Below are positions 9,049 through 18,034 of a DNA stretch of 64,000 nucleotides, piece by piece (position 1 is the first letter of the stretch; every line of letters starts with the position of its first letter). The notes below the pieces were generated by a model. That model worked only from the letters and a program-made list of their open reading frames with translations. It had not been told where the DNA came from and ran no database searches. This stretch comes from Halalkalibacter urbisdiaboli (GTDB lineage Bacteria > Bacillota > Bacilli > Bacillales > Bacillaceae_D): positions 228,751 through 292,750 of the forward strand of contig NZ_MVJM01000003.1 in NCBI RefSeq assembly GCF_002156385.1, in the 5' to 3' direction. A program made the translations under genes and the position numbers.

Positions 9049-12000
9049 ATGAAACAAAACAAGGGAACTATTTCATTTAAGGACCGCATCATTGCCCATT
9101 ATTATTTTGATGATCCTGACAATGTCGGAAAAGACAGTTCAGGAGGAGGCAATGATGCAACACCAGAGGGGATAATAAAACCTTTAGTAGAAACAGTAGG
9201 CGGCAGACCAGCTGTTACGCTGGCCGGCGGGAAAAATGGAACTTCTTATCTGAAGCTGCCTTCCGGTTTTCTTACGGATATCAACGATCTTACCGGAATT
9301 ACCGTTAGTACGTGGGTTTACTTAAGAAAAGGCACGAATGTATGGGAGAGAATTTTCGATTTTGGGAAAGATTCTACAGGACCATACCTTTTCTTGTCTC
9401 GAAATTTACGAGGTGTTTGTTTTTCAGAAGCAGATCTCGTTGCCGATGCCGGAAGAACCTATTCTTCGGGAGAATGGATCCATGTTGCTATGTCAGTTAG
9501 AGGAACGGAAGGCGGGACGTTAAGTAGTGCGGGGCCTGTTATTTACGTAAACGGTGAAGTTGTGGCAGATGGTTCTATTAGCCAGACTTCGAGTGGTACT
9601 TATAAGAGACTGCGTAGTTGGTTTGAAACGTTCTCGGATCCAGCAACTTACAGCAATAATTTTATCGGAAAATCCCAACATGCGGTGGATGACGATTTTA
9701 ACGGTTCGCTATCCGATTTCCGTGTTTATCAAGCAGGGTTAACGCAAGATGAAGTTATCGAAGTGATGTGCGAATCTCTTACAGATGGAGAAATCGTTCA
9801 ACTTGCTAAAGATAAATATTTATCGTTTCCAATCACTATTGTATCGAAGGATCTTACGTTGCCTTCTTCACTCATGGGAGGAAAGGTCAAAGTATCTTGG
9901 AAATCCAGTGATTCCGAAGCGTTATCGCATGACGGAATTATTGGGAAAATTGACGTGCCAAAAGGTGTTACCTTGACTGCTGTCTTAAGCAAAGGGAATG
10001 ACACGAGCGAAAAAGAATTTACCGTGTCGGTCCTTCCTTCAGGGGTCCCTTCTCATCTATTAACGATTGATGGAAGCGAAGAAGTTTTAGATATTAGTGA
10101 CATATTATATGGATTATTTTATGAAGATATCAATAACGCAGCGGACGGTGGTATTTATGCGGAGCTTGTTCAAAACCGTTCCTTCGAGTCCTTCGCATTC
10201 GATACGTATTCTCACGCTTCAGGCGAGTGCGGGTGCTCTACAGGTAGAAACCATCAACCACTGCATGCTTGGTTTGGAGATGTAGAGCAAGTAATCGTCA
10301 AGAGTACGGGCGGATTGAACGAGTTTTTTGGAGTTGACGATAAAGAGGTTAATTCTCATTATATAACCGCACCGAACGGCAGCACGATTATAAACAAAGG
10401 GTTTACCGATTCTAATCATCATTGTGCTATGTTTATTAAACAAGGTGATCGATACGATTTTACGGTATGGGCTAAAGCGGAATCCACGGGAAGCATCACA
10501 TTGCAGCTGCAAGATCAGGACGGTGAGTCGATTAGTGATGTCGTTACGGTACAGGTAGAAGGCGGTAACACGTGGAAAAAGTACGGTATAGATTCAAAGA
10601 TTGTCTTAACTGGTTCGAAAACCGTGCTTGGTCAGCTTGCTTTAACGTTCGACGGTGAGATATCGATCGACATGGTTTCGTTGATGCCGCAAGATGTATG
10701 GGGTGCCACTGAGGAAGAGCGTTCAGAAACGGCTCATTCAAATTACAAAGGAAATCCGAACTATCGTTTAAGAAAAGACTTAGTGAATGCACTTGTTGAC
10801 TTGCATCCGACATTCCTGCGTTTCCCTGGCGGATGTATTTCAGAAGGTTCCTATATTTGGGAGAACGTCTATGAGTGGAAAGACTCTGTTGGCGACATTG
10901 AGCTACGTAAAGAAAACTTTAATGTCTGGGGTTACATGATGACGATGGGGTTAGGTTACATGGAATATTTCCAATTAGCCGAAGACTTGAATGCAACTCC
11001 ACTTCCTGTTATGGCTTGTGGTGTACTCTGCCAGGCTCGTTCCGATTATGTCCATCCGGCAGGCGGGGAGCTTAGAGATTATTTTGTGAAGAGCTTTACG
11101 GATTTAATTGATTTTGCGATTAGCACTGATTTTGAGAATAACGAGTGGGCTGCCCTGCGTAAACATATGGGGCATGAAGCACCATTCGATTTACGTTATT
11201 TAGGAGTCGGAAATGAAAACTGGGGCACCGAGTTTTTTGCAAACTTCGAATACTTTAAAGCTGCGATTGATGACTACATGGACGTTCATTATCCAGATCA
11301 TGAATTGATCATCCTTTCTACTGTCGGTGCACAGGCTGATGACGACGCTTATCAGGAAGGTTGGAAGTTCCTAAGCGGTAATCTAGAAGGAAGCGCAACT
11401 GTAAACTTTACGGATGGCAAAACGGTTACGGAAGAAACGGTTACTTGGTATGAAAAACAACCGAACTACATGGATACGATTGCGGATGAGCATTATTACC
11501 GCTCCAACGAGTATTTGTTAAACAATGCTGACAGATACAACTATTATTACAGAGCCTATGAGTCGGATGGTAGCTTGAATGAACGTGAAACATCAAAGGT
11601 TTTCGTTGGTGAATTTGCCTCCACGGATAAGAATACATTGGCCGGTGCTATTGCAGAAGCAGCTGTGATGACCGGTTTTGAAAATAATTCTGATGTGGTG
11701 AGATTAGCTGCATATGCGCCGTTATTTAACAAGGTATTAACTGATGGAACGTATCGCTGGACGCCGGATTTGATTTGGTTTGATGATGAAACTGTTTGGT
11801 ACACGCCAAACTACTATGTACAGCATCTTTTTGCGAAATACCTTGGCACGACATTGTTAGGTACTTCTTTCTCGGCTTACCGAAATGGAAAACTATCAGA
11901 GCTCACTCCACGTGGTGGAATTGAAATTGCGGCGGGAAATGCTGAAATCCATGTGAAGTATGTGAAAGTCATCGATAATATCAACGGTACGGTGCTATTT

Positions 12001-12804
12001 GAGCAAGATTTTACGAAGGAATTGAATCCTGAGTGGGGAGTGATTCCAGGTTCGGCTGGATATACGTTGGATCCACAAAAAGGTCTGATTTTACAGGCGC
12101 AAAACGGAGGATTAAACGGTTTATATATCATAAATGAGAGCTGGACTAACTATAAGGTTGAGGTGAATGCAACAAAAGCATCTGGAGACGACGGTTTTTA
12201 TGTAGGTGTCGGCTTGACGGATATTTCACCAGAGAAAAAGGATGTTCTTGAATACGCGATAGGATATAACGGAAATGCCACTGGGGTGAAAGTGTACAAG
12301 GAGGGCATTGAAGGTTATATGCTAGGTGATTATTCATCCAGTACGGCAGCCGGTAACTTACGATCAAGCTGCTATGAAGAGCTGGCAGATCATACTCCAT
12401 ATACCATTTCAGTTAATTATGGCGGAGGTACGGGGGAGCGTCTCATCTGCTCTTACACGGATGGTCATTTTACAAGTAAGGTGTTGGATTACAAGTTAGA
12501 AGCTTATAACCGTGAGATTTTCAACTCGGTCACGAAAGATGATCATCACGTCTATATAAAGCTTGTCAATGCAGATCCATTCGAGAAAACAACGAAAATT
12601 TCGTTGAAGGAGCTTAACGTAGCAGCAGAGGGTCGAATGATTACAGTGACCGGGGATTCATCCCTTGTCCATACACCAAATGTTAACAAAAAGAACGCGG
12701 AACTGGTCGTACCTTCCGAAACGAAAATCAAGGTTGATGACAATTGCGCTGTCGTCACTTTATCCGCAGATTCAGTGAATATCATTATTTTAGATGTAAA
12801 ATAA
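9049..12804 (+). CDS. Multidomain GH51 alpha-L-arabinofuranosidase-like enzyme
   Basis: A 1251-residue protein likely to release arabinofuranose from arabinan or arabinoxylan fragments. In order: a LamG/concanavalin-like domain (about 15-245; AHYYFDD, WIHVAMSV, DFRVYQAGL), an Ig-like module (about 265-345), and a GH51 barrel from about residue 350 (ILYGLFYEDINNAADGG). The acid/base Glu is in GVGNENWG (Glu723) and the nucleophile Glu in VGEFAS (Glu855). A further jelly-roll-like domain (about 976-1150) sits before the end of the GH51 beta domain. AAAGGAG sets the ATG; the frame stays open upstream but lacks a better start. There is no signal peptide although the size and accessory modules are typical of exported enzymes. 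Its sequence looks more GC-rich than its neighbours. Possible recent transfer or loss of an export signal. Confidence 0.85.
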   Translation: MKQNKGTISFKDRIIAHYYFDDPDNVGKDSSGGGNDATPEGIIKPLVETVGGRPAVTLAGGKNGTSYLKLPSGFLTDINDLTGITVSTWVYLRKGTNVWERIFDFGKDSTGPYLFLSRNLRGVCFSEADLVADAGRTYSSGEWIHVAMSVRGTEGGTLSSAGPVIYVNGEVVADGSISQTSSGTYKRLRSWFETFSDPATYSNNFIGKSQHAVDDDFNGSLSDFRVYQAGLTQDEVIEVMCESLTDGEIVQLAKDKYLSFPITIVSKDLTLPSSLMGGKVKVSWKSSDSEALSHDGIIGKIDVPKGVTLTAVLSKGNDTSEKEFTVSVLPSGVPSHLLTIDGSEEVLDISDILYGLFYEDINNAADGGIYAELVQNRSFESFAFDTYSHASGECGCSTGRNHQPLHAWFGDVEQVIVKSTGGLNEFFGVDDKEVNSHYITAPNGSTIINKGFTDSNHHCAMFIKQGDRYDFTVWAKAESTGSITLQLQDQDGESISDVVTVQVEGGNTWKKYGIDSKIVLTGSKTVLGQLALTFDGEISIDMVSLMPQDVWGATEEERSETAHSNYKGNPNYRLRKDLVNALVDLHPTFLRFPGGCISEGSYIWENVYEWKDSVGDIELRKENFNVWGYMMTMGLGYMEYFQLAEDLNATPLPVMACGVLCQARSDYVHPAGGELRDYFVKSFTDLIDFAISTDFENNEWAALRKHMGHEAPFDLRYLGVGNENWGTEFFANFEYFKAAIDDYMDVHYPDHELIILSTVGAQADDDAYQEGWKFLSGNLEGSATVNFTDGKTVTEETVTWYEKQPNYMDTIADEHYYRSNEYLLNNADRYNYYYRAYESDGSLNERETSKVFVGEFASTDKNTLAGAIAEAAVMTGFENNSDVVRLAAYAPLFNKVLTDGTYRWTPDLIWFDDETVWYTPNYYVQHLFAKYLGTTLLGTSFSAYRNGKLSELTPRGGIEIAAGNAEIHVKYVKVIDNINGTVLFEQDFTKELNPEWGVIPGSAGYTLDPQKGLILQAQNGGLNGLYIINESWTNYKVEVNATKASGDDGFYVGVGLTDISPEKKDVLEYAIGYNGNATGVKVYKEGIEGYMLGDYSSSTAAGNLRSSCYEELADHTPYTISVNYGGGTGERLICSYTDGHFTSKVLDYKLEAYNREIFNSVTKDDHHVYIKLVNADPFEKTTKISLKELNVAAEGRMITVTGDSSLVHTPNVNKKNAELVVPSETKIKVDDNCAVVTLSADSVNIIILDVK

Positions 12805-12815
12805 AAAGGTAAAAG

Positions 12816-12850
12816 GGACATGTTTGTGAAAACAAGCATGTCCTTATTTG
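12816..12850 (+). terminator. Terminator after the GH51 gene
   Basis: GGACATGTTTGT (12816-12827) pairs with ACAAGCATGTCC (12832-12843), one G-U pair, GAAA loop, followed by TTATTTG. Confidence 0.8.
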
Positions 12851-13188
12851 TGCTCCCGAGATGTATTATATAAATTAGAAACTTAAAACTGAAAATAAGG
12901 GAGTGCAGGTGACCACCATACAGAATGATTTAATGAAAACAAGAGTATTTACAATTTAAAGTAGGTTGTTAGGTTTTTAATTTCTCGAAGAAAAAATATT
13001 GAATTGAAGGGGAAAAACTGCAAAAAAGTTTGTAAGACGATGTAAAATGCACGAGTCATGTTCTTTATTTTATCCTCAACTGTTAGACTATAATTGAGCA
13101 ATAGAAAAGAGCTCAGTATGTTTATCGTTCTGAAATCTAGGGTAATGAAATAGCGTTAGATAAGGAAGCCACTGAAAAAGGTAAAAAC

Positions 13189-13234
13189 CAGAGGACATGG
13201 AAAAGGGAAAAGCACCCTTTTTCAGTGCCCTCTG
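13189..13234. repeat. Dispersed hairpin repeat, copy 1 (GAGGGCACTGAAAAAGGG type)
   Basis: The right arm (13216-13234) reads as CCCTTTTTC followed by AGTGCCCTCTG and pairs imperfectly with 13189-13208. The same palindrome occurs at 19605, 56115 and 56256. This copy has the most degenerate left arm. It may act as a terminator or be a REP-like element. Confidence 0.65.
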
Positions 13235-13311
13235 AGATAAGTCTATTATACATATCAAATAACGTTGCCGCTTATAAAAAAGTGGTTTTGAAAGGGGGTG
13301 AATGTGTCGGA

Positions 13312-14109
13312 ATGAACCGAATGATACTAGCAACCTTTTTCTCTATTAGTTTCGCGGTGTGTTTTATCTATCCGCAGTCATCGCATGCATTGGGCTCAAC
13401 CGTACCTGCTGTGAATGAAGTCGTCGAAGAGGTTGAAGCTTCTACAGAACAGTTGAATATTGACGAAGAGGCCGAACGGGAAACTCAATCAGAGCCCAAG
13501 AGCAAACCTCTGATTAACAATGTAAAAGATGCAGCCGAACAGGTTGTCTCAGATACGGCCAAGACAGTAACAGCAACCGCGAACGATGTTACGAAAAAAG
13601 TGGACAAAACCGTTCAAGCTCCCGCCGTGAATGAAGTCGTTGATACAATTGAAGAGGTTGTTGAAACGGAAACGAGTGAAGAAGTTGTTCGTCCACCACA
13701 GGTAGAACCAAAAGTGGATATCGAGAGAGAACAAGAACGTACCGAGGATGATACTTGGCAAGTCGTAACGAAAGAACAATCAGTTACGGATTCGGAGCCT
13801 AAATTGGTTGAAAAGAAAAAGAAGACACAAGTGGATTCAAATTCGCGGAAATCAATGTCAAAGAGAGCGCTATTCCCATCGTCCGAAATAGGATTGCATA
13901 CAGGTAACCCAGGACAAGGTGGGACGGGGACTAATTCAAGCTCAGGCCAATCAATCTCTTCTTTTTATTGGCTCGGTACGGAAGGTTGGGAGCATCTTGA
14001 ATCAAGCGCCATGCCTCGAGGAAGCCGTATATCATTTTACTATGATCAATGGTTCCATGCTCCTCCGATACCACCACCACAAGCGATCTCCTTCTTACTC
14101 ATAGGATAA
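13312..14109 (+). CDS. Secreted acidic repeat-containing protein, function unknown
   Basis: A 265-residue protein beginning with a signal peptide (MNRMILATFFSISFAVCFIY, cleavage probably after SHA at about residue 26). Two imperfect copies of PAVNEVV followed by Glu/Val-rich sequence lie at about 30-45 and 103-125. A Lys-rich stretch (EKKKKTQ) and a C-terminal part with GNPGQGGTGTNSSSG, FYWLGTEGWEHLE and a Pro-rich tail follow. AAAGGGGGT (13291-13299) lies 12 nt before the ATG. I do not recognise a family. It is followed 33 bp later by a second secreted, Ser/Glu-rich protein, so the two probably form a unit, perhaps at the cell surface. No LPXTG, SLH or GW anchor is visible. Confidence 0.7.
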   Translation: MNRMILATFFSISFAVCFIYPQSSHALGSTVPAVNEVVEEVEASTEQLNIDEEAERETQSEPKSKPLINNVKDAAEQVVSDTAKTVTATANDVTKKVDKTVQAPAVNEVVDTIEEVVETETSEEVVRPPQVEPKVDIEREQERTEDDTWQVVTKEQSVTDSEPKLVEKKKKTQVDSNSRKSMSKRALFPSSEIGLHTGNPGQGGTGTNSSSGQSISSFYWLGTEGWEHLESSAMPRGSRISFYYDQWFHAPPIPPPQAISFLLIG

Positions 14110-14142
14110 AAATAAACCTAAAAAAGAAGGAGAGAGTAAATA

Positions 14143-14988
14143 ATGAAAAAGCATATGTTAAAAACGTTGGTGGTCACTTCAGTATTGGGAGCAGTTGTAT
14201 TAGGAAGCGCGATAAAAGGTGAAGCGGCTGAAAACAGCTCCGCATTTGAACTAGGAATTGTATCAGATGTAGCTGGAGATATTTCACTGCAGTCTAGTGA
14301 TTTATCAAGCTCTATTCAAGCAGAAGTCGGGTTAGAGACTGAGGTGAAAGGGGAGACTTCTAGTGATAAAATCAACACGAAGTCTCAATCAACAGTCGAA
14401 GCAGAAGCAGGGACGGAACAAAGCGGAACGTCCACAAGGGACACAACTCACATCGAGTCTAACTCCAAGGTAGAAGCGGGTCTTAGCTCTAAAGTAAATG
14501 AGTCTACAGACCATGAAACGCAGTCTAAATCAGAGCCGGCAGTAGCAGCAGAAGTAGATGGAGAGACTGATGCGAAGGGGTCAGTGAACGCTAAAGCAGA
14601 CAGTCATTCTCACGTAGATGCAGAAACTGGGATCGAGTATGAAATCCGTACAAAATCCACAAGTGGATGCCATACTATTGAGTCTCGCTCAACAGCTGAC
14701 AAAGGTCTTAGCCTTCTTACCGATGGAAACCTCGTATCAAACAATGGGGCAGATACCATCAACTTTAGTGCCTTTAACAATACTGACCTAGATGTAGAGC
14801 TTGGGATGAACCTAGGGTTTATGACTTTTTCGGACATATTAAACAACCAATGTGTATTTACAGAGGTTCCGACAAAAGTAGAACTTAATCCAATCGGACA
14901 ATCCAACTCAAATCTTAGTGCACCAGCGCTGGACACAAATGCAGAACTGAAACTAGGGCTCGGTCTTCAAACAACATTTCAGCAATAA
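14143..14988 (+). CDS. Secreted Ser/Glu/Thr-rich protein, function unknown
   Basis: A 281-residue protein with a clear signal peptide (KTLVVTSVLGAVVLGSAIKG, cleavage near GEA-A at about residue 29). The mature part opens with degenerate repeats: SIQAEVGLETEV, STVEAEAGTE, SKVEAGLSSKV, VAAEVDGETDAKG and HVDAETGIEYEI. A less repetitive C-terminal third follows (about 165-281). A strong AAGAAGGAGAG ribosome binding site precedes the ATG. It lies in tandem with the secreted protein at 13312 and ends at a strong terminator. The low-complexity acidic repeats suggest a structural, surface or spore-associated role. No enzymatic motif seen. Confidence 0.7.
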   Translation: MKKHMLKTLVVTSVLGAVVLGSAIKGEAAENSSAFELGIVSDVAGDISLQSSDLSSSIQAEVGLETEVKGETSSDKINTKSQSTVEAEAGTEQSGTSTRDTTHIESNSKVEAGLSSKVNESTDHETQSKSEPAVAAEVDGETDAKGSVNAKADSHSHVDAETGIEYEIRTKSTSGCHTIESRSTADKGLSLLTDGNLVSNNGADTINFSAFNNTDLDVELGMNLGFMTFSDILNNQCVFTEVPTKVELNPIGQSNSNLSAPALDTNAELKLGLGLQTTFQQ

Positions 14989-14997
14989 CATAATAAG

Positions 14998-15035
14998 AGC
15001 ACTAGCGTGGGGATTCCCTCGCTAGTGCTTTTTTA
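14998..15035 (+). terminator. Terminator after the secreted-protein pair
   Basis: AGCACTAGCG (14998-15007) pairs with CGCTAGTGCT (15020-15029), extended inward by GGG/CCC across one mismatch, then TTTTTTAT. Confidence 0.88.
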
Positions 15036-15212
15036 TATTGAATAAACGATATTCACTGTTTTGCCGTCTGCCATATTAGTATAATAGTGACAAGTGTTGT
15101 ATATTTCTCTATTAAATTTTTTGGAAAGAAGTGTTTTAAAAGAGCTTTTTTAAAGCAAGGAGAAAAGTAAAAAGTATTCCATTTCATAATGATAAATGAA
15201 AGGGTTGGTAAA

Positions 15213-16187
15213 ATGAAAGCAGTATTAGTAACGGAGTTTGGTGGCACTGAATTTTTAAAATATGAAGAAGTAGATATTCCGTCAATTGGGGATAACGAAG
15301 TATTAATTAAAGTTGTAAAAACAAGTGTTAATTTTGCAGATATAAAGTCTAGATATGGAAAGAAAGGTGCTAAGCTCCCTTTTATTCCAGGCTTGGATGC
15401 TGCGGGGTATGTAGAAAAAATAGGATCGAATGTATCTGATCTTAAAGAGGGGCAAAGGGTCATTGCGTTTCCTAAGAATGGTTCATATGCAGAATATGTT
15501 GTAGCATCTGAAAAATTAGTGTTCCCGATACCAGAAGAATTGGATTTTAGAACTGCTGCTGCTTGTCCTATCGTATCATTTTTGTCCCATCGATTACTTT
15601 ACAATGTTGCAAGAATTCAGCACGGAGAGTCCGTATTAGTTCACGCTGCGGCTGGTGGTGTAGGGACTACAGCGATACAACTAGCAAAGTTAATGGGGGC
15701 AAAAACAGTTATCGGGACCGTTGGACGGAAAGACAAGATCCAAACAGCTAAAGAAAGTGGTGCTGACTTTGTTATCTGTTATGAGGAAGAGGATTTTGCC
15801 AAAAAGGTTAATGAGCTTACACATGGCAATGGGGTAGATATCGTCTTAGATTCGATATCTGGGACAGTTACAGAAAGTAGCTTTCATTGTTTAGCTCCTT
15901 ATGGAAGATTAGTTCATTTCGGTAATTCAAGTGGTGCGATAGGAACTATTAAAACAATCGATTTACATTCTAGCTGTAGAGCTGTTCTAGGTTTTAGTCT
16001 AGGTACAACAAGAAAGTTAAAACCACATTTATTACAAGAAACTGCTGAACATGTCATTCCATTTTTGGCTACTCAGCAATTAAAGATAAAAGTAGGTCAC
16101 GAATATTCATTACATGAGGTTGCGAAAGCTCATAATCTAATGGAAGATAGGTTAAACAGAGGTAAAATTATTTTAAACATTTTATAA
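15213..16187 (+). CDS. Zinc-independent quinone oxidoreductase-like MDR protein
   Basis: A 324-residue NADPH:quinone reductase/zeta-crystallin-like protein of the medium-chain reductase superfamily. It has the GroES-like N-terminal half (FIPGLDAAGYVEKIGSNV) and the NADPH motif AAAGGVG, then GTVGRKDK. It lacks the structural-zinc Cys cluster. ATG 15213 is preceded by AAAGGG (15199-15204); an upstream ATG at 15189 has no ribosome binding site. Members reduce quinones or activated alkenes as detoxification. It is a single-gene unit with no functional link to its neighbours that I can see. Confidence 0.85.
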   Translation: MKAVLVTEFGGTEFLKYEEVDIPSIGDNEVLIKVVKTSVNFADIKSRYGKKGAKLPFIPGLDAAGYVEKIGSNVSDLKEGQRVIAFPKNGSYAEYVVASEKLVFPIPEELDFRTAAACPIVSFLSHRLLYNVARIQHGESVLVHAAAGGVGTTAIQLAKLMGAKTVIGTVGRKDKIQTAKESGADFVICYEEEDFAKKVNELTHGNGVDIVLDSISGTVTESSFHCLAPYGRLVHFGNSSGAIGTIKTIDLHSSCRAVLGFSLGTTRKLKPHLLQETAEHVIPFLATQQLKIKVGHEYSLHEVAKAHNLMEDRLNRGKIILNIL

Positions 16188-16251
16188 ATAAAACATTATT
16201 TTTGTCCATCTATTTTCGGCTTTCGATATAGCTGCTTTTCTTATTAATTAG

Positions 16252-16287
16252 TCGTAGTGGCTTCAATGCCGCTACGATTATTAATTT
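16252..16287. terminator. Hairpin between convergent genes
   Basis: TCGTAGTGGC (16252-16261) pairs with GCCGCTACGA (16268-16277) with one G-U. AT-rich flanks on both sides allow termination of the gene at 15213 and possibly of the gene at 16428. Confidence 0.6.
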
Positions 16288-16427
16288 TCAAAGATAAAGT
16301 GGTTCTTTTAACGAAAACAAACTATTTTTTCTCAGTTAAAACTATCCTCACTAAACAAAATCCGATTGCGAACCATAAAAAAGGAGGAATTCAGAGAATA
16401 AATCTCAGATTCATTCTCTAAAAACAT

Positions 16428-16739
16428 TTAATAATTATGATTGTAATACTCGGGGAACGAGCCGGAACTTTGTCCAAAGGAGTAACCGTGATGATTGAAT
16501 TGATAATCGTGTTTATAAATTGACTGAGGTTTAGTGGGTTTATTTTGAGCTTTCATTTCATGATTCATTTGATAATGATGCGGTTCTTGAGGTTTGTTAT
16601 ACCAATGGTGTCCATGATGAACACCTGGATTGTATCCATGTCCTAGATAGAAACCTGGATGATGCCAAATGTACCCATAATGGAAACCGTGTCCATAGTG
16701 GGTAGTCGGACCAATTACGTGTAAACCAGTTGTATACAT
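16428..16739 (-). CDS. Histidine- and tyrosine-rich small protein
   Basis: A 103-residue protein with about 18 His and a similar number of Tyr and Gly residues (for example THYGHGFHYGYIWHHPGFY, HHGHHWYN, EPHHYQMNH). It has no signal peptide or membrane segment. AAAGGGTGAT precedes the ATG on the minus strand. Composition suggests metal binding or a spore-coat structural protein; Tyr/His/Gly-rich proteins are common in Bacillus coats. I do not recognise a named family. It stands alone between two intergenic regions. Confidence 0.7.
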   Translation of the reverse strand: MYTTGLHVIGPTTHYGHGFHYGYIWHHPGFYLGHGYNPGVHHGHHWYNKPQEPHHYQMNHEMKAQNKPTKPQSIYKHDYQFNHHGYSFGQSSGSFPEYYNHNY

Positions 16740-16945
16740 TTAATCACCCTTTTTTTGAGAGATATGATAGTTTATTGACCAAATGTTTGATTAGAGCTAG
16801 TCCTAACTAAAATTAGGCATTTGATGAGATAAAGAATGTGCTTGAATGTATGATTTAATAAGTAAAGTGGAGAGAGTATATTTTAGAAACATTAGGTAAA
16901 TATAAAGTTTACGCTGACTAAAATATTCGACAGGGAATGCTGAAA

Positions 16946-17509
16946 ATGGATAAAAAATTGGAGAATATGTGGAGGATTTTAGAGATACAGAACAAGGCTG
17001 TTCAATTAGATATACAGGGGTGGTTAATGTATGAGGTGTTCACATGGAGTTGGTGGGTTCTTTTAGCATTTTTAATCATCCCGTGGATTATCTGGGGTAA
17101 ACTAGTTGACAAAACTAGAATGTTAGAAGTGTTACTTTTGGGAACAATCGTTGTGATTATTACTTTATTTCTTGATGCACTTGGGAATGAAATCGGTTTT
17201 TGGGGCTACCCTACCCAGCTTATTCCACTTACACCAGAGGCTATTGAATTTGATATGTCAATCATTCCAGTAGGCTTTATGTTGATATTTCAATATTACA
17301 GAACATGGGCATCCTATGCTATTGCGCTCTTAGTGATGTCTGCTATTTTTGCTTTTATTGGAGAACCTTTAACTCATTTAATAGAAGCGGTTCTGTATTT
17401 AAAATGGACTTACTTTTACTCGTTCGTATACTACATTATTCTCGGTATAGTTACAAAAGCAATTGTAGATAAAGTAACAAGTATGTACGTACCAATTAAT
17501 AATAATTAA
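16946..17509 (+). CDS. CBO0543-family membrane protein
   Basis: A 187-residue integral membrane protein with about five helices. Family features include WSWWVLLAFLIIPWIIWGKLVDK, the Asp-rich FLDALGNEIGFWGYP, PIGFM-like PVGFMLIFQYYRTW and FIGEPL. It matches the CBO0543 family, found widely in spore-formers and of unknown function. ATG 16937 directly abuts AGGGA, so ATG 16946 at 9-nt spacing is preferred. No functional partner is evident nearby. Confidence 0.8.
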   Translation: MDKKLENMWRILEIQNKAVQLDIQGWLMYEVFTWSWWVLLAFLIIPWIIWGKLVDKTRMLEVLLLGTIVVIITLFLDALGNEIGFWGYPTQLIPLTPEAIEFDMSIIPVGFMLIFQYYRTWASYAIALLVMSAIFAFIGEPLTHLIEAVLYLKWTYFYSFVYYIILGIVTKAIVDKVTSMYVPINNN

Positions 17510-17567
17510 ACTGTTATTGAAATATCTTCTTTTGTTTAATTCGAATATAACTTCCCGTATTTTGCCA

Positions 17568-17678
17568 ATGTCTATAGCACATTATACAGTTTCTGTAAAA
17601 TGTTTTTTGGAAAGATTAGCCAATATAGAATCATTTATCAAAAGTCATGATGTAGGATTTAAAGAGTATGAATACTGA
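17568..17678 (+). other. Possible 36-codon reading frame or gene remnant
   Basis: An open frame from ATG 17568 to TGA 17676 encodes a coding-like peptide (LERLANIESFIKSHDVGFKE). There is no ribosome binding site, so it is more likely a remnant or chance frame. Confidence 0.2.
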
Positions 17679-17701
17679 GTAATATCCGATTTATTTCTTA
17701 G

Positions 17702-17736
17702 GAGCCATATAAATTATTTCAATGGCTTCTTTTGTA
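17702..17736 (+). terminator. Weak terminator-like hairpin
   Basis: GAGCCAT pairs with ATGGCTTC across a 15-nt loop, followed by TTTTGT. It lies about 190 bp after the CBO0543 gene and just before the 55-aa gene. Confidence 0.45.
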
Positions 17737-17796
17737 TGTCCTTAATAAAAGTTACAGAAAATATAACTACAAATAAAAAAGAAGGAGACAAGGACA

Positions 17797-17964
17797 TTGG
17801 AATTATCCAACTATCAATGGCTTGTGTTAGAAAGGAATATAGAGGTAGCCTTAAAAGAAAAGATCATTTCTGATTATTCTTTGCTTGCAAAAACGAAAAA
17901 GCAAACTTTAACTGTATCTGAATTAGCTTGGTTAAATAATGTTATTTTACAACAGCGGAAATAA
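17797..17964 (+). CDS. Small hydrophilic protein, 55 aa, TTG start
   Basis: The frame TTG 17797 to TAA 17962 encodes MELSNYQWLVLERNIEVALK, then a helical stretch ending in LAWLNNVILQQRK. GAAGGAG (17781-17787) sits 9 nt upstream, an ideal ribosome binding site that fixes the TTG start. It contains two Trp and regular Leu/Ile spacing, suggesting a small helical fold. I do not recognise it. A convergent SGNH gene follows. Confidence 0.6.
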   Translation: MELSNYQWLVLERNIEVALKEKIISDYSLLAKTKKQTLTVSELAWLNNVILQQRK

Positions 17965-18004
17965 TAAATAGGCAATACTATAAAAACGCACCTGACGAAA
18001 GAAA

Positions 18005-18024
18005 GGTAGGGATATGTCCCTACC
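18005..18024 (-). terminator. Hairpin after the SGNH acetylesterase gene
   Basis: GGTAGGGA (18005-18012) pairs perfectly with TCCCTACC (18017-18024). Read on the minus strand it is followed by TTTCTTTCG, suiting the gene that ends at 18035. Confidence 0.65.
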
Positions 18025-18034
18025 CAGTTAGTAT

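Larger units (their letters stand above)
12805..13311. other. Intergenic region with terminator and dispersed palindrome
   Basis: About 500 bp without a convincing gene. It holds the GH51 terminator (12816-12850), AT-rich sequence, and the hairpin repeat at 13189-13234. The frame of the next gene stays open back to 13225 across the hairpin, but no usable start lies there. Confidence 0.5.

Noticed and set aside
10219-12839. Several minus-strand open frames of 65-97 codons across the GH51 gene
   Set aside because: They are opposite-strand shadows of a large coding region and lack ribosome binding sites.
13225-13311. Extended N-terminus for the secreted protein starting at 13225
   Set aside because: It would include the dispersed hairpin and bury the signal peptide; the ATG at 13312 gives a proper leader.
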